A DNA stretch of 32,403 bases from Sulfuritalea sp. GTDB lineage: Bacteria > Pseudomonadota > Gammaproteobacteria > Burkholderiales > Burkholderiaceae_C. This document shows, one piece after another, positions 1-7,964 of the stretch. The notes beneath the pieces are model-generated. The model saw nothing but the letters and a program-made list of their open reading frames with translations. It made no database searches and was not told the DNA's origin. Position 1 is the stretch's first letter; each line of letters starts with the position of its first letter. The stretch spans positions 1 to 32,403 of the forward strand of contig JAIPDD010000012.1 in assembly GCA_021737875.1 (NCBI GenBank). The letters run 5' to 3'. A program made the translations under genes and the position numbers.

Positions 1-63
1 AGATACGCCACTGCAAAAGGAAGACTCGCTAAACTGGTTATTCACTTCGAGATGAACCCATGA
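1..63 (+). CDS. 3' end of an upstream gene, possibly MDR/zinc-type dehydrogenase (partial)
   Basis: Frame 1 is open from the window edge to a TGA at 61-63 and encodes a 20-residue tail ending GRLAKLVIHFEMNP. The stop overlaps the next start in an ATGA arrangement (60-63), which suggests a real upstream gene translationally coupled to the hydrolase. The basic-then-hydrophobic ending resembles the GK-[LIV]-V-[LI] C-termini of medium-chain quinone oxidoreductases, but 20 residues are too few to assign a family. The rest lies outside the window. Confidence 0.45.
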   Translation, partial: RYATAKGRLAKLVIHFEMNP

Positions 64-1019
64 CAAAAAGCAAAGTTTTCGGCCTGGTACTGTTGGTGTT
101 GCTTGTACTTGCTCTCGGGGGACTGGCTTTAATTTGGGCCCCTGATCGATCGGCCGAAGATTTGTCGCCTCGCTGGGCGCCGCCGCCTTCCCAGTTTGTA
201 TTGATTGATGGGGTGAAGGCGCACTTTCGAGACGAAGGGCTGCGCGACGACCCAGAGCCTCTGATTTTGTTACACGGCACTTCGTCTAGCCTGCACACCT
301 GGGATGGTTGGACCCAAGCGCTCAAAGCAAAACACAGGGTCATTCGCGTGGATTTGCCTGGTTTTGGTCTGACAGGGCCAACAGTAGATGGCGACTACCG
401 AATGCAGGTGTATTCACACTTTGTAGCATCGCTGATGGACGCTTTGCAAGTAAAGCGTGCGGTGCTGGTGGGTAATTCCTTGGGTGGCTATGTTGCTTGG
501 AAGACTGCGGTGGACTATCCGGAGCGGGTTAGTAAGTTGGTACTGGTGGATGCGGCTGGTTATTCCACAATGGCTACTTCGGTGCCGCTTGGGTTCAAAA
601 TCGCACAAATCCCCATGCTTAGTGGTTTGATGGGCCACGTTCTCCCGCGCTCCGTTATCGAATCAAGTTTGCGAAATGTTTACGCTGATCCGTCCAAGAT
701 CAACGCCGAATTGGTTGATCGCTACTACGAGCTTGCGCTGCGCGCAGGCAATCGGCAGGCCTTGGCTGCACGTTTTTCACAAAACCAGCCTGGTGAGTTT
801 GAGTCGCAAATCAAAGGTATCAAGCAACCCACGTTGATTATTTGGGGAGGCCAAGACCGCCTCATACCGCCAGACAATGCGCAGCGGTTTCATCGTGACA
901 TTGCCAAGAGTCGCCTAGTAATGTTCGATAAGCTTGGGCATGTGGGGCATGAAGAAGACCCAGCATCGACGGTTGCAGCAGCGCATGACTTTCTTGAAAT
1001 CAAATCGGAAACTCCATGA
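60..1019 (+). CDS. Membrane-anchored alpha/beta hydrolase
   Basis: A 319-residue alpha/beta-hydrolase-fold protein. Residues 7-27 form one hydrophobic segment after a short Lys-containing N-terminus, so it is probably an uncleaved signal anchor with a periplasmic catalytic domain. Visible landmarks are the oxyanion HG at 72-73, the nucleophile elbow GNSLGG (Ser140), the acid in WGGQDR (Asp266) and the catalytic His294 in GHVGHEED, so the triad is complete. Substrate cannot be read from the sequence; esterase, lipase and haloalkane-dehalogenase-like members share this layout. It is coupled to both neighbours by ATGA overlaps (60-63 and 1016-1019), which suggests co-translation with the channel gene downstream. 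Confidence 0.88.
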   Translation: MTKSKVFGLVLLVLLVLALGGLALIWAPDRSAEDLSPRWAPPPSQFVLIDGVKAHFRDEGLRDDPEPLILLHGTSSSLHTWDGWTQALKAKHRVIRVDLPGFGLTGPTVDGDYRMQVYSHFVASLMDALQVKRAVLVGNSLGGYVAWKTAVDYPERVSKLVLVDAAGYSTMATSVPLGFKIAQIPMLSGLMGHVLPRSVIESSLRNVYADPSKINAELVDRYYELALRAGNRQALAARFSQNQPGEFESQIKGIKQPTLIIWGGQDRLIPPDNAQRFHRDIAKSRLVMFDKLGHVGHEEDPASTVAAAHDFLEIKSETP

Positions 1020-1993
1020 ACGCAAGCGAAATGAAAACAGCGCGTCCTACACTGGTTCGTATTCAAGCATCTCTTTTTGGAATTCCTCTTGGGCTCATGG
1101 GCTTGTCGGGCGCGTGGGGACGACTGGGTTTTGCAAATTGGGAGGTATCTGCACCCATTGCCGATGGGTTGTTCTTTGTTGCTTTGGCTTTACTGGCACT
1201 TTTATTGTGCTTATGGCTTGCTAAATGGGCCTTGTATCCACAGGCGGTTCAACAAGAGTGGTCTCATCCGGTTCAAGGCGCTTTGATGGCGTTGATTCCT
1301 GTGTCACTGATGCTTGCCCTGGCTTTGCTGAACATGCGTTGGCCATCGCTTTCCGGGTGGCTTTTTCCAATGGCTATCGGCGTACTTTGTTTGAAAGCCG
1401 TGATGGCTTGGCACGTGGTCGCAGACATTTCAATGGGGAAAACTCTCACGGAATTTATTACGCCAGCTTTGTATTTGCCGATTGTTCCTGGCGGTTTTGT
1501 AGGTGCAATCGCGCTGGAGTCTTTTGGCTTGCACGGTTGGGCAGCTTTACTTTTTGGGATGGGCGTGGGCGCATGGGCCTTGTTAGAGATCCGTATTCTT
1601 CACCGACTTTTCTCGGGGCCTTTGCCGCTGGCATTGCGCCCTACCTTGGGATTGGAAATGGCACCCGCAGCAGTGGGTGCTTTGTCGGCAGTTACGCTTT
1701 GGCCCCACTTACCACCTGACGCCATGATGGTGATTTTAGGAGTTGCGAGTGGCCCCGTGTTAGCCGTTATGACACGTTGGCGCTATTGGACAGAAACGCC
1801 TTTTAGCGCAGGGTTCTGGTCATTTTCATTTCCAATTGCGGCTTTAGCTGGAGCTGTGGTGCATTCGGTGCACACCGGAGGATGGCCCGTGGAGGTGGCG
1901 CTGGTTGCGGTGGGTATTTCATCCGCCGTCACTTTGTTTTTGACAGTGAGAACTGCGAGGCTGCTTTTCACAGGCCGTTTACTGGGGCCTTAA
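1016..1993 (+). CDS. TehA/SLAC1 (TDT) family anion channel-like membrane protein
   Basis: A 325-residue polytopic inner-membrane protein with about ten hydrophobic segments, matching the tellurite-resistance/dicarboxylate transporter (TDT, SLAC1/TehA) fold. Supporting landmarks are the early GIPLGLMGLSGAW helix and the late FWSFSFPIAALA segment, which is typical of the family. Known members include TehA, the plant anion channel SLAC1 and the yeast sulfite pump Ssu1, so a small anion is the likely cargo; the ion cannot be decided here. The start overlaps the hydrolase stop (ATGA). ATG at 1031 is an alternative start. The gene ends 4 bases from the convergent persulfide dioxygenase gene. Confidence 0.8.
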   Translation: MNASEMKTARPTLVRIQASLFGIPLGLMGLSGAWGRLGFANWEVSAPIADGLFFVALALLALLLCLWLAKWALYPQAVQQEWSHPVQGALMALIPVSLMLALALLNMRWPSLSGWLFPMAIGVLCLKAVMAWHVVADISMGKTLTEFITPALYLPIVPGGFVGAIALESFGLHGWAALLFGMGVGAWALLEIRILHRLFSGPLPLALRPTLGLEMAPAAVGALSAVTLWPHLPPDAMMVILGVASGPVLAVMTRWRYWTETPFSAGFWSFSFPIAALAGAVVHSVHTGGWPVEVALVAVGISSAVTLFLTVRTARLLFTGRLLGP

Positions 1994-1997
1994 GTCT

Positions 1998-2873
1998 TTA
2001 AAGGGCGTTGATTGGAATCTTGAGGTACGCCGTGCCGTTGGATTCTTGGGGGGGCATCTCGCCGGCGCGAATATTGATCTGAACGGCAGGAAGTATCAGC
2101 GCGGGCATGTCTAATCCGGCATCGCGTTGGGTGCGCATCTCAACGAATTGCGCCTCTGAAATGCCATCATGCACATGGATGTTATTGGCTTTTTGTTCAG
2201 CCACTGTGGTTTCAAAGGCGATGGGCCTATCGTTTGGCGGGTAGTCGTGGCACATGAACAGGCGTGTTTCAGGCGGCAAGCTCAAAATTTTTCGGGTTGA
2301 TGCGTACAGCGTTCGTGCGTCACCGCCAGGAAAGTCGCACCGTGCAGTTCCCACATCGGGCATGAACAGGGTGTCACCAACGAATACGGCGTCACCGAAC
2401 TGGTAAGCCATACAGGCAGGCGTATGTCCGGGAACGAACAACGCTTTGCCAACTAGATCTCCCGCCGAAAATATCTCATCGCTTGAAAGCAGATGGTCAA
2501 ACTGCGAACCATCCGCCTTGAACGCTGGCTCCAAGTTAAAAATGCCTTGGAAAACCTTTTGAACTTCGGTGATGTGCTCGCCAATGGCTATTTTTCCACC
2601 CAAATTTTTTTTCAAGTAGGGTGCTGCGCTGATATGGTCCGCATGGGCGTGGGTTTCAAGAATCCACTCTAATTTGAGCTTGTAGGCCTTGATGTATTCA
2701 ATGACTTTGTCTGCCGATGTCGTTTTGGTTCGGCCTGACTTTTGGTCGTAATCTAAAACTGAGTCAATCACAACGCAGGCGCTACCAGGCCCAAGATGAA
2801 CGACATAGGTAACGGTCCATGTGGCTTTGTCAAAGATGCCGTAGACAGCGGGCTTTGAGGGTGTGTGGGTCAT
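1998..2873 (-). CDS. MBL-fold persulfide (sulfur) dioxygenase-like protein, ETHE1/Blh type
   Basis: A 291-residue metallo-beta-lactamase-fold protein. The metal motif THAHADH is at 74-80, followed by His150 (PGHTP), Asp167 (VGDTLF) and His209 (MCHDYPP). GTARCDFPGGDARTLY, and the short spacing between motifs, are characteristic of the ETHE1/Blh group rather than glyoxalase II. Family members use one iron to oxidise glutathione persulfide to sulfite and glutathione. Divergent YeeE-type and SulP genes support a sulfur-oxidation role, as in BigR/PigS-type loci, but no ArsR-family regulator is seen here. No good Shine-Dalgarno precedes the ATG at 2873, so the exact start is less certain. Confidence 0.87.
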   Translation of the reverse strand: MTHTPSKPAVYGIFDKATWTVTYVVHLGPGSACVVIDSVLDYDQKSGRTKTTSADKVIEYIKAYKLKLEWILETHAHADHISAAPYLKKNLGGKIAIGEHITEVQKVFQGIFNLEPAFKADGSQFDHLLSSDEIFSAGDLVGKALFVPGHTPACMAYQFGDAVFVGDTLFMPDVGTARCDFPGGDARTLYASTRKILSLPPETRLFMCHDYPPNDRPIAFETTVAEQKANNIHVHDGISEAQFVEMRTQRDAGLDMPALILPAVQINIRAGEMPPQESNGTAYLKIPINAL

Positions 2874-2933
2874 ACAATGAATGATAGTCGTGTTCTCATA
2901 CGTACAGTTTGGCTAAACAAGGAGCAAAAAAGA

Positions 2934-3371
2934 ATGGCGATTGATTGGATTCACTTTACGCCTTGGTCGTCTTTGGCCGGCGGTTTGATTTTAGGGCTTG
3001 CCTCGGCGATGTTCATATTGATGAATGGCCGCATCTTAGGAATCAGTGGAATTTTGGGCGGTTTACTGCGAATCCAGCCAGGCGAAGTGGCTTGGCGGCT
3101 TACTTTTTTGTTGGGCATGGCTGCTGCTCCACTCGTGTTGTCCTTGGTTTTGCCAACTGGCTTCATTGAAGCCCCTCGCATCGAGGCAGGTTATGGCGCT
3201 ATTGCCATTGCGGGTTTGCTGGTTGGTTTTGGAACGCGCTACGGCTCGGGTTGTACGAGTGGCCATGGGGTGTGTGGCTTGTCGCGCTTGTCGCTGCGCT
3301 CCTTGGTGTCGACATTGACTTTCATGGCCTTTGGCTTTTTAGTGGTGTACGTGCTGCGCCACGTGCAGTAA
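2934..3371 (+). CDS. YeeE/YedE family sulfur-transport membrane protein, first half
   Basis: A 145-residue inner-membrane protein with about four helices. The motif GFGTRYGSGCTSGHGVCGLSR (last residues 97-118) holds Cys107 and Cys114. Such conserved cysteines relay thiosulfate or sulfane sulfur in YeeE/YedE proteins. I chose ATG 2934 because AAGGAG lies at 2919-2924 with 9-base spacing. An earlier in-frame ATG at 2865 would add an unlikely hydrophilic extension that overlaps the divergent dioxygenase gene. A second half-size homologue follows 11 bases downstream, so the pair probably forms one transporter (PmpA/PmpB-like arrangement). Confidence 0.85.
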   Translation: MAIDWIHFTPWSSLAGGLILGLASAMFILMNGRILGISGILGGLLRIQPGEVAWRLTFLLGMAAAPLVLSLVLPTGFIEAPRIEAGYGAIAIAGLLVGFGTRYGSGCTSGHGVCGLSRLSLRSLVSTLTFMAFGFLVVYVLRHVQ

Positions 3372-3382
3372 AGGAGAGCTTG

Positions 3383-3817
3383 ATGCAACACCGAATCAGT
3401 GAATTTTTCGTGGGTCTGTTGTTTGGCGTGGGCCTGATTCTTTCAGGCATGACCGACCCCAGCAAAGTGCTTGGGTTTTTAGATCTCTTAGGGCCTTGGG
3501 ATCCCTCTTTGGCCTTGGTGATGGGCGGGGCGAGTGTTGTGGGGGTGTTTGCTTTTGCATTAGCTAAAAAGAGAGACATGACTTTTTTAGGTGGTCCATT
3601 GCATTTTCCAACCGCTAGCAAGGTGGATCGCCCTTTGGTGATTGGCGCTGTTTTGTTTGGTGCGGGTTGGGGTTTGGCTGGCTTTTGTCCAGGGCCTGCG
3701 CTGGTCTCCATGGCGGCAGGGCACACCAAAGCCGCTGTTTTCGTTGGCTTCATGGTAGGCGGAATGGCCTTGTTTGAATACTTTGACCGACGCTCCAATC
3801 ACCCGCGAAATAGTTAG
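3383..3817 (+). CDS. YeeE/YedE family (DUF6691-like) membrane protein, second half
   Basis: A 144-residue membrane protein with about four helices, partner of the preceding gene. It has the start motif FFVGLLFGVGLILSGMTDPSKV and the signature GAGWGLAGFCPGPA with Cys102, the probable sulfur-relay residue. AAGGAG at 3371-3376 overlaps the previous stop codon region and sits 6 bases before ATG 3383, so this start is favoured over upstream in-frame ATGs, which would run inside the previous gene. The two genes together equal a full-length YeeE. The likely role is uptake or export of a sulfur species linked to the dioxygenase. Confidence 0.84.
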   Translation: MQHRISEFFVGLLFGVGLILSGMTDPSKVLGFLDLLGPWDPSLALVMGGASVVGVFAFALAKKRDMTFLGGPLHFPTASKVDRPLVIGAVLFGAGWGLAGFCPGPALVSMAAGHTKAAVFVGFMVGGMALFEYFDRRSNHPRNS

Positions 3818-3880
3818 GCTAGTACATTGCATGGGAAATAGGTCGCTTAGCACCGCATCACAACTGGCAATGCTGGGCTG

Positions 3881-5614
3881 ATGTTTCATCACCACAATTT
3901 GAAGAAGTTTCTCCCCTCCATTCCTATGTTGGAGTGGGGCAGGCGCTACGACCGCGAAACTTTGGTTAGCGATTTGGTGGCGGCGTTGATCGTGACCGTC
4001 ATGTTGATTCCGCAGAGTTTGGCGTACGCGCTCTTAGCTGGTTTGCCGCCGGAAGTCGGTTTGTATGCGAGCGTGGCGCCCTTGGTCTTGTATGCCATTT
4101 TCGGTACCAGCCGGGTATTAGCGGTGGGGCCTGTGGCGGTTGTTTCACTCATGACGGCCGCCGCGATTGGCGAGCACGCTGCCATTGGGACGCCAGCGTA
4201 TGGGGCTTTTGCCATCACCTTGGCATTCATGTCCGGGGTCATTTTGCTTTTGATGGGATTTTTACGTTTGGGGTTTTTAGCCCATTTTTTGAGCCATCCC
4301 GTGATCTCCGGTTTCATCTCTGCGTCAGGTTTGCTGATTGCGGCAAGCCAGATCAAGACCCTTATGGGCGTCGACGTGCAGGGGCATAACTTCATTGATT
4401 TGGTGGCGTCATTGGCGCAACAAATCCCCCATGTTCATTTATTAACTCTCGCCATGGGTGTGGGCTCTACCGGGTTTTTGTTCTGGGTTCGCAAAGGTTT
4501 GAAGCCACTTTTAATGCGCCTGGGATTTCAATCGAGATCGGCCGATGTGTTGGCCAAAACAGGGCCGGTTGCAGCGATTGTTGTGACAAGCTATTTAACC
4601 TGGGCTTTCCAATGGCAGTTGCAGGGCGTAAAAATTGTTGGAGCCGTCCCCCAAGGTTTGCCGCCCCTCACATTGCCTTTATGGGATATGGCGCTTTGGA
4701 AAACGTTAGCTGTTCCCGCGCTGCTTATCAGCGTGGTGGGTTTTGTGGAATCGGTTTCGGTGGGGCAAACCTTGGCGGCCAAACGACGCCAGCGCATTGC
4801 CCCTAACCAAGAATTAGTCGCTTTGGGCGCGAGTAATGTGTCGGCAGCTCTCACGGGCGGCTTTCCTGTGACGGGTGGCTTTGCCCGATCGGTGGTGAAC
4901 TTTGACGCTGGCGCAAAAACGCCTGCTGCAGGTATTTTTACGGCGCTGGGGATCACCTTGGCGTCGCTTTTCCTCACGCCCGCTTTGTACTTCTTGCCCC
5001 AAGCCACGCTGGCAGCCACCATTGTGGTGGCGGTTCTCTCATTGGTGGACTTCCGTATTTTTAAAAGAACGTGGGGCTACTCCAAGGCCGATTTTGTTGC
5101 CGTATTGGCAACCCTGTTGGTGACCTTGACCTCGGGAGTGGAATTGGGACTGGTCACGGGGGTGGGTGTTTCTTTGGCACTTTACCTCTACAGAACCAGT
5201 CGCCCACATATTGCCGAGGTGGGTTTGGTACCTGGTACAGAACATTTTCGCAACATCATGCGCCATGAAGTGGGAACCCAGCCGACAGTGTTGGGTTTGC
5301 GGGTCGATGAGAGTCTTTATTTTGCAAACTCCAGAGCGCTTGAAGACCATGTGAATGAATCTGTCGCGAGCCACCCCCAGTTGGCCCATGTAGTGCTTCA
5401 ATGTTCCGCGATCAACAGTATTGATGCCAGCGCCCTGGAGAGCCTAGAAGCGATAGACAGCAGGCTGCGCGCTTCAGGAATATTGCTTCATCTGTCTGAA
5501 GTCAAAGGCCCGGTGATGGACAGACTCAAACACACGCACTTTCTTCGTGATCTCAGTGGCAAGGTTTATTTGACCCATTTCCAAGCCGTTCAAGATCTCA
5601 GTTCATCTACTTAA
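3881..5614 (+). CDS. SulP family inorganic anion transporter with STAS domain
   Basis: A 577-residue SulP/SLC26-type transporter. The N-terminal part begins at WGRRYDRETLVSDLVAALIVTVMLIPQSLAYALLAGLPPE; its MLIPQSLAYALLAGLPP segment is the typical SulP motif. About a dozen membrane segments run to residue ~430, and a cytoplasmic STAS domain covers about 455-570 (LRVDESLYFANS, then INSIDASALESLEAID). Substrates in the family include sulfate, bicarbonate and other anions. Its place after YeeE-type genes suggests sulfate or sulfite movement, by inference. It lies 63 bases after the YeeE pair, on the same strand, with no terminator seen between. No clear Shine-Dalgarno precedes ATG 3881. Confidence 0.9.
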   Translation: MFHHHNLKKFLPSIPMLEWGRRYDRETLVSDLVAALIVTVMLIPQSLAYALLAGLPPEVGLYASVAPLVLYAIFGTSRVLAVGPVAVVSLMTAAAIGEHAAIGTPAYGAFAITLAFMSGVILLLMGFLRLGFLAHFLSHPVISGFISASGLLIAASQIKTLMGVDVQGHNFIDLVASLAQQIPHVHLLTLAMGVGSTGFLFWVRKGLKPLLMRLGFQSRSADVLAKTGPVAAIVVTSYLTWAFQWQLQGVKIVGAVPQGLPPLTLPLWDMALWKTLAVPALLISVVGFVESVSVGQTLAAKRRQRIAPNQELVALGASNVSAALTGGFPVTGGFARSVVNFDAGAKTPAAGIFTALGITLASLFLTPALYFLPQATLAATIVVAVLSLVDFRIFKRTWGYSKADFVAVLATLLVTLTSGVELGLVTGVGVSLALYLYRTSRPHIAEVGLVPGTEHFRNIMRHEVGTQPTVLGLRVDESLYFANSRALEDHVNESVASHPQLAHVVLQCSAINSIDASALESLEAIDSRLRASGILLHLSEVKGPVMDRLKHTHFLRDLSGKVYLTHFQAVQDLSSST

Positions 5615-5678
5615 ATCCTTTGATACTGCGCACTCATCCTTATTACCCAACTTGATATGGGGTCATTACTATCCGTGA

Positions 5679-6104
5679 ATGACGGTAACGCAATCGTGGT
5701 TTAATTCAGCCGTGAAAACTTTTTTCCACAAGTATTTTTTTGTTTGCATCATGGTGTTTGCGATCCCAGCACAAGGGTTCGCAGGAACAGTCTTGGGTTT
5801 TTGTCACTCAGGTCAATCTCCAGCCCAATCCAGTGTCCAAGTCCAGAAGCATGTTCATGACCATGACCATGCATCTAAAGATGAATCCATACCTAACCAA
5901 GGCGATTCAGTCCAGGTAAGTGACGTTTCACCATCTCAGTGCAGCGGTTGTGGGCCGTGTTGCGTTGGCTTAGCTTTGGGTTCTTCCAATGTCTCTCTTT
6001 ATGACTTTGAATGGGCTTCTGCCGACTTTGTGCAGCCTGTTTTCTTTTTGACATCTCCGCCAGTCACTGGCTTAGAACGTCCGCCCAGGGTCATCCGCGC
6101 TTAG
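5679..6104 (+). CDS. CzcI-like exported Cys/His-rich metal-associated protein
   Basis: A 141-residue protein with a hydrophobic signal-like segment at about 17-36. It has a His-rich stretch (HVHDHDH, 58-64), a Cys cluster (Cys88, 91, 94, 95 in CSGCGPCC) and a C-terminal ERPPR motif. Small periplasmic proteins with this plan (CzcI and related) sit at the head of heavy-metal efflux operons. Probable role: periplasmic metal binding or sensing. GTG 5712 (residue 12) would give a more classic signal peptide; neither start has a good Shine-Dalgarno. It heads the copper cluster, and two hairpins separate it from the next gene. Confidence 0.65.
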   Translation: MTVTQSWFNSAVKTFFHKYFFVCIMVFAIPAQGFAGTVLGFCHSGQSPAQSSVQVQKHVHDHDHASKDESIPNQGDSVQVSDVSPSQCSGCGPCCVGLALGSSNVSLYDFEWASADFVQPVFFLTSPPVTGLERPPRVIRA

Positions 6105-6126
6105 GGCGCGGATCGTTTCCCGCGCC
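6105..6126 (+). other. Perfect 7-bp hairpin just after the CzcI-like gene
   Basis: Directly after the TAG stop, GGCGCGG (6105-6111) pairs with CCGCGCC (6120-6126) across an 8-base loop. There is no T-run after it, so it is better read as an mRNA-stabilising or processing hairpin than as an intrinsic terminator. Confidence 0.5.
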
Positions 6127-6142
6127 GTTAGCGCTTCGTTGC

Positions 6143-6167
6143 ATCCGGGCTTGCCTCGGATATTTTT
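6143..6167 (+). terminator. Weak intrinsic terminator/attenuator
   Basis: ATCCGGGC (6143-6150) pairs with GCC-CGGAT (6153-6161, one bulged T) around a TT turn, followed by ATTTTT. It lies between the CzcI-like gene and the rest of the copper cluster. It could partly uncouple expression of the first gene from the others. Confidence 0.4.
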
Positions 6168-6189
6168 AACGAACTAACGTGAGGACTTT

Positions 6190-6498
6190 ATGTTTTATCT
6201 TTTCCGATTGCCTGGCTTTTTGGCTTTGTGTGCTTTTGCCATGCCGAACGCTTTCTCGCAAGCCATCCTCCCTTCAGATCCCTTGCCATCCAAAGCTAAA
6301 TCTGAGGAGTTTGTTTTTCTTGAATACCAATCTGCATTTTCAACCTACCAGAGTTATGCAGATCAACCCATCATTTCTTGGCGAGACGCCAACGATACGG
6401 TAGGAAAGATTGGCGGTTGGCGCAATTACGCCAAAGAGGTGCAGCAGCCGCAATTGGATGTACCTCAAGCCAAGCCAATCGCTGGAGAAAATAAATGA
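6190..6498 (+). CDS. Small exported protein of the copper cluster, function unknown
   Basis: A 102-residue protein with a clear signal peptide (about 1-25, ending AFSQA). The mature part carries FSTYQSYADQPIISW followed by RDANDTVGKIGGWRNYAKE. I recall similar small proteins next to TolC-like genes in betaproteobacterial metal loci, but no function is known to me. GAGGA just upstream of ATG 6190 gives a good ribosome site. The stop overlaps the start of the TolC-like gene by 4 bases (6495-6498), implying translational coupling and a shared job at the cell envelope. Confidence 0.75.
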   Translation: MFYLFRLPGFLALCAFAMPNAFSQAILPSDPLPSKAKSEEFVFLEYQSAFSTYQSYADQPIISWRDANDTVGKIGGWRNYAKEVQQPQLDVPQAKPIAGENK

Positions 6499-7931
6499 AA
6501 AGGCGTTTGAATCTCAACCGTACCAGAACACTTTTTGGCATCATCGCCATGCTCGCCCTGTCCGGCTGTGCGAGTCTTAATTTTGACCAATCACTTGCCA
6601 AGGCTAATCAAGACACGGCTGACTTTACCAACGGGAAGTTAGAGCTTGCGCAAAGCCAGGAGCAACGCACTGCACAGGAAAAAAAGGCCGCACAGTTCCT
6701 TGCGCAACCCTTAAGCCAAAGCGATGCGGTTCAATTGGCTTTGGTCAACAGTCCATCGCTACAAGCCATGTTGGCCCAAAGCTGGGCTGAAGCGGCCAAT
6801 GCGGCGCAAACAGGCCGTATTCTTAACCCTACATTCACTTTTGAGCGTTCAACATTCCTAGACGAAGTGGAGATAGGCCGGCGATTGACATTTGGTCTGC
6901 TGGATTTAATGACACTCCCTCAAAGATTTGGGATGGCAGAGCGGGGAATGGCCCGCGCACAAATCCAGCTGACTGCGGAAGTGGTGGATCAGGTCACACT
7001 AGTTCGCCAAGCTTGGGTTAAAGCAGTGGCGGCCAAACAAAATCTAATCTATGCGCAGCAGGTCAATGCCGCGGCTGAAGTCAGTGCTGATCTGGCACGG
7101 CGGATGCAAGCTGTGGGCAACTTTACCAAGTTGCAGCGGGCAAGGCAGCAGGCGTTTTATGCCGATGCCGCGACCCAAATGGCTTTAGCGCAGCACGATG
7201 CCACTGCAAGCCGTGAGGCACTCAACCGGGCTTTGGGTCTCACTGAGACGCAATCCAAACAGCTCAGATTGCCAGACCGTTTGCCTGATCTACCCAAAAC
7301 TCCAAGTAGCCCAGAAGACGTGAGCAAGGCTGCCAACGCCGGTCGTCTCGATATCAAGCTCGCACAGTCTGCGCTGGAGTCTGCTGCCAAAGCGCAAGGT
7401 CTCACCCTGTTGACCAGTGTGACCGACATCGAGCTCGGCATTCGGAGTGACACTGTTATTGACAACACCCATCGCACTGAAAACCCCCGACAGGGTTATG
7501 AGATCAGCATGAAGTTGCCTATCTTTGACTTTGGTGGTTTGCAACGCGATGCGATGAACGCCCAGACGCTAGCGCTTGCGAATCGCTTAGAAGCCACAGT
7601 TCGGTCTGCAGGCTCCAACCTGCGCGAAAGCTATTCCGCTTACCGAACTGCACACGACATCGCCCGACATTACCGCGATGAGGTCGTTCCTTTGCGCAAG
7701 ACGATTTCTGAAGAAAACGTCCTTCGATACAACGGAATGATCATTGGTGTTTTTGAACTGCTGGCAGATAGCAAGGACCAAATTTACAGCGTGATGGCGG
7801 CTATTTCGGCAGAGCAGCAGTTTTGGCTGGCTGATGCCGCATTGAAGGCGTCTCAGATGGGCAAGCCCACACTCACCACAGTGGGGTCAATAGGTGCAAG
7901 CGGTGGCGGTGCCAGCGATGCAGGACATTGA
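6495..7931 (+). CDS. TolC/CzcC-CusC-like outer-membrane efflux lipoprotein
   Basis: A 478-residue outer-membrane factor. The lipobox LSGC puts the lipidated Cys at residue 25. Two TolC-like repeats with long heptad-rich helices follow (for example QPLSQSDAVQLALVNSPSLQAML and the late LRESYSAYRTAHDIARHYRDEV region). Family members form the outer-membrane duct of RND metal-efflux systems. No membrane-fusion protein or RND pump is present in the window, so the partner must be elsewhere, or this protein works differently. It is coupled to the small exported protein upstream, and the multicopper oxidase follows 33 bases later. Copper is the likely cargo from context only. Confidence 0.87.
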   Translation: MKRRLNLNRTRTLFGIIAMLALSGCASLNFDQSLAKANQDTADFTNGKLELAQSQEQRTAQEKKAAQFLAQPLSQSDAVQLALVNSPSLQAMLAQSWAEAANAAQTGRILNPTFTFERSTFLDEVEIGRRLTFGLLDLMTLPQRFGMAERGMARAQIQLTAEVVDQVTLVRQAWVKAVAAKQNLIYAQQVNAAAEVSADLARRMQAVGNFTKLQRARQQAFYADAATQMALAQHDATASREALNRALGLTETQSKQLRLPDRLPDLPKTPSSPEDVSKAANAGRLDIKLAQSALESAAKAQGLTLLTSVTDIELGIRSDTVIDNTHRTENPRQGYEISMKLPIFDFGGLQRDAMNAQTLALANRLEATVRSAGSNLRESYSAYRTAHDIARHYRDEVVPLRKTISEENVLRYNGMIIGVFELLADSKDQIYSVMAAISAEQQFWLADAALKASQMGKPTLTTVGSIGASGGGASDAGH

Positions 7932-7964
7932 AACCTCGATATTTTTTGATCGAAAGTTAACTCT

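Noticed and set aside
1225-1719. 164-codon frame overlapping the TehA-like gene on the same strand
   Set aside because: The TehA-like frame is full length with a consistent helix pattern; this is an out-of-frame shadow.
5615-5678. CueR/CopR-type operator or sigma-70 promoter ahead of the copper cluster
   Set aside because: TTGATA-like hexamers have wrong spacing to any -10, and no convincing dyad was found.
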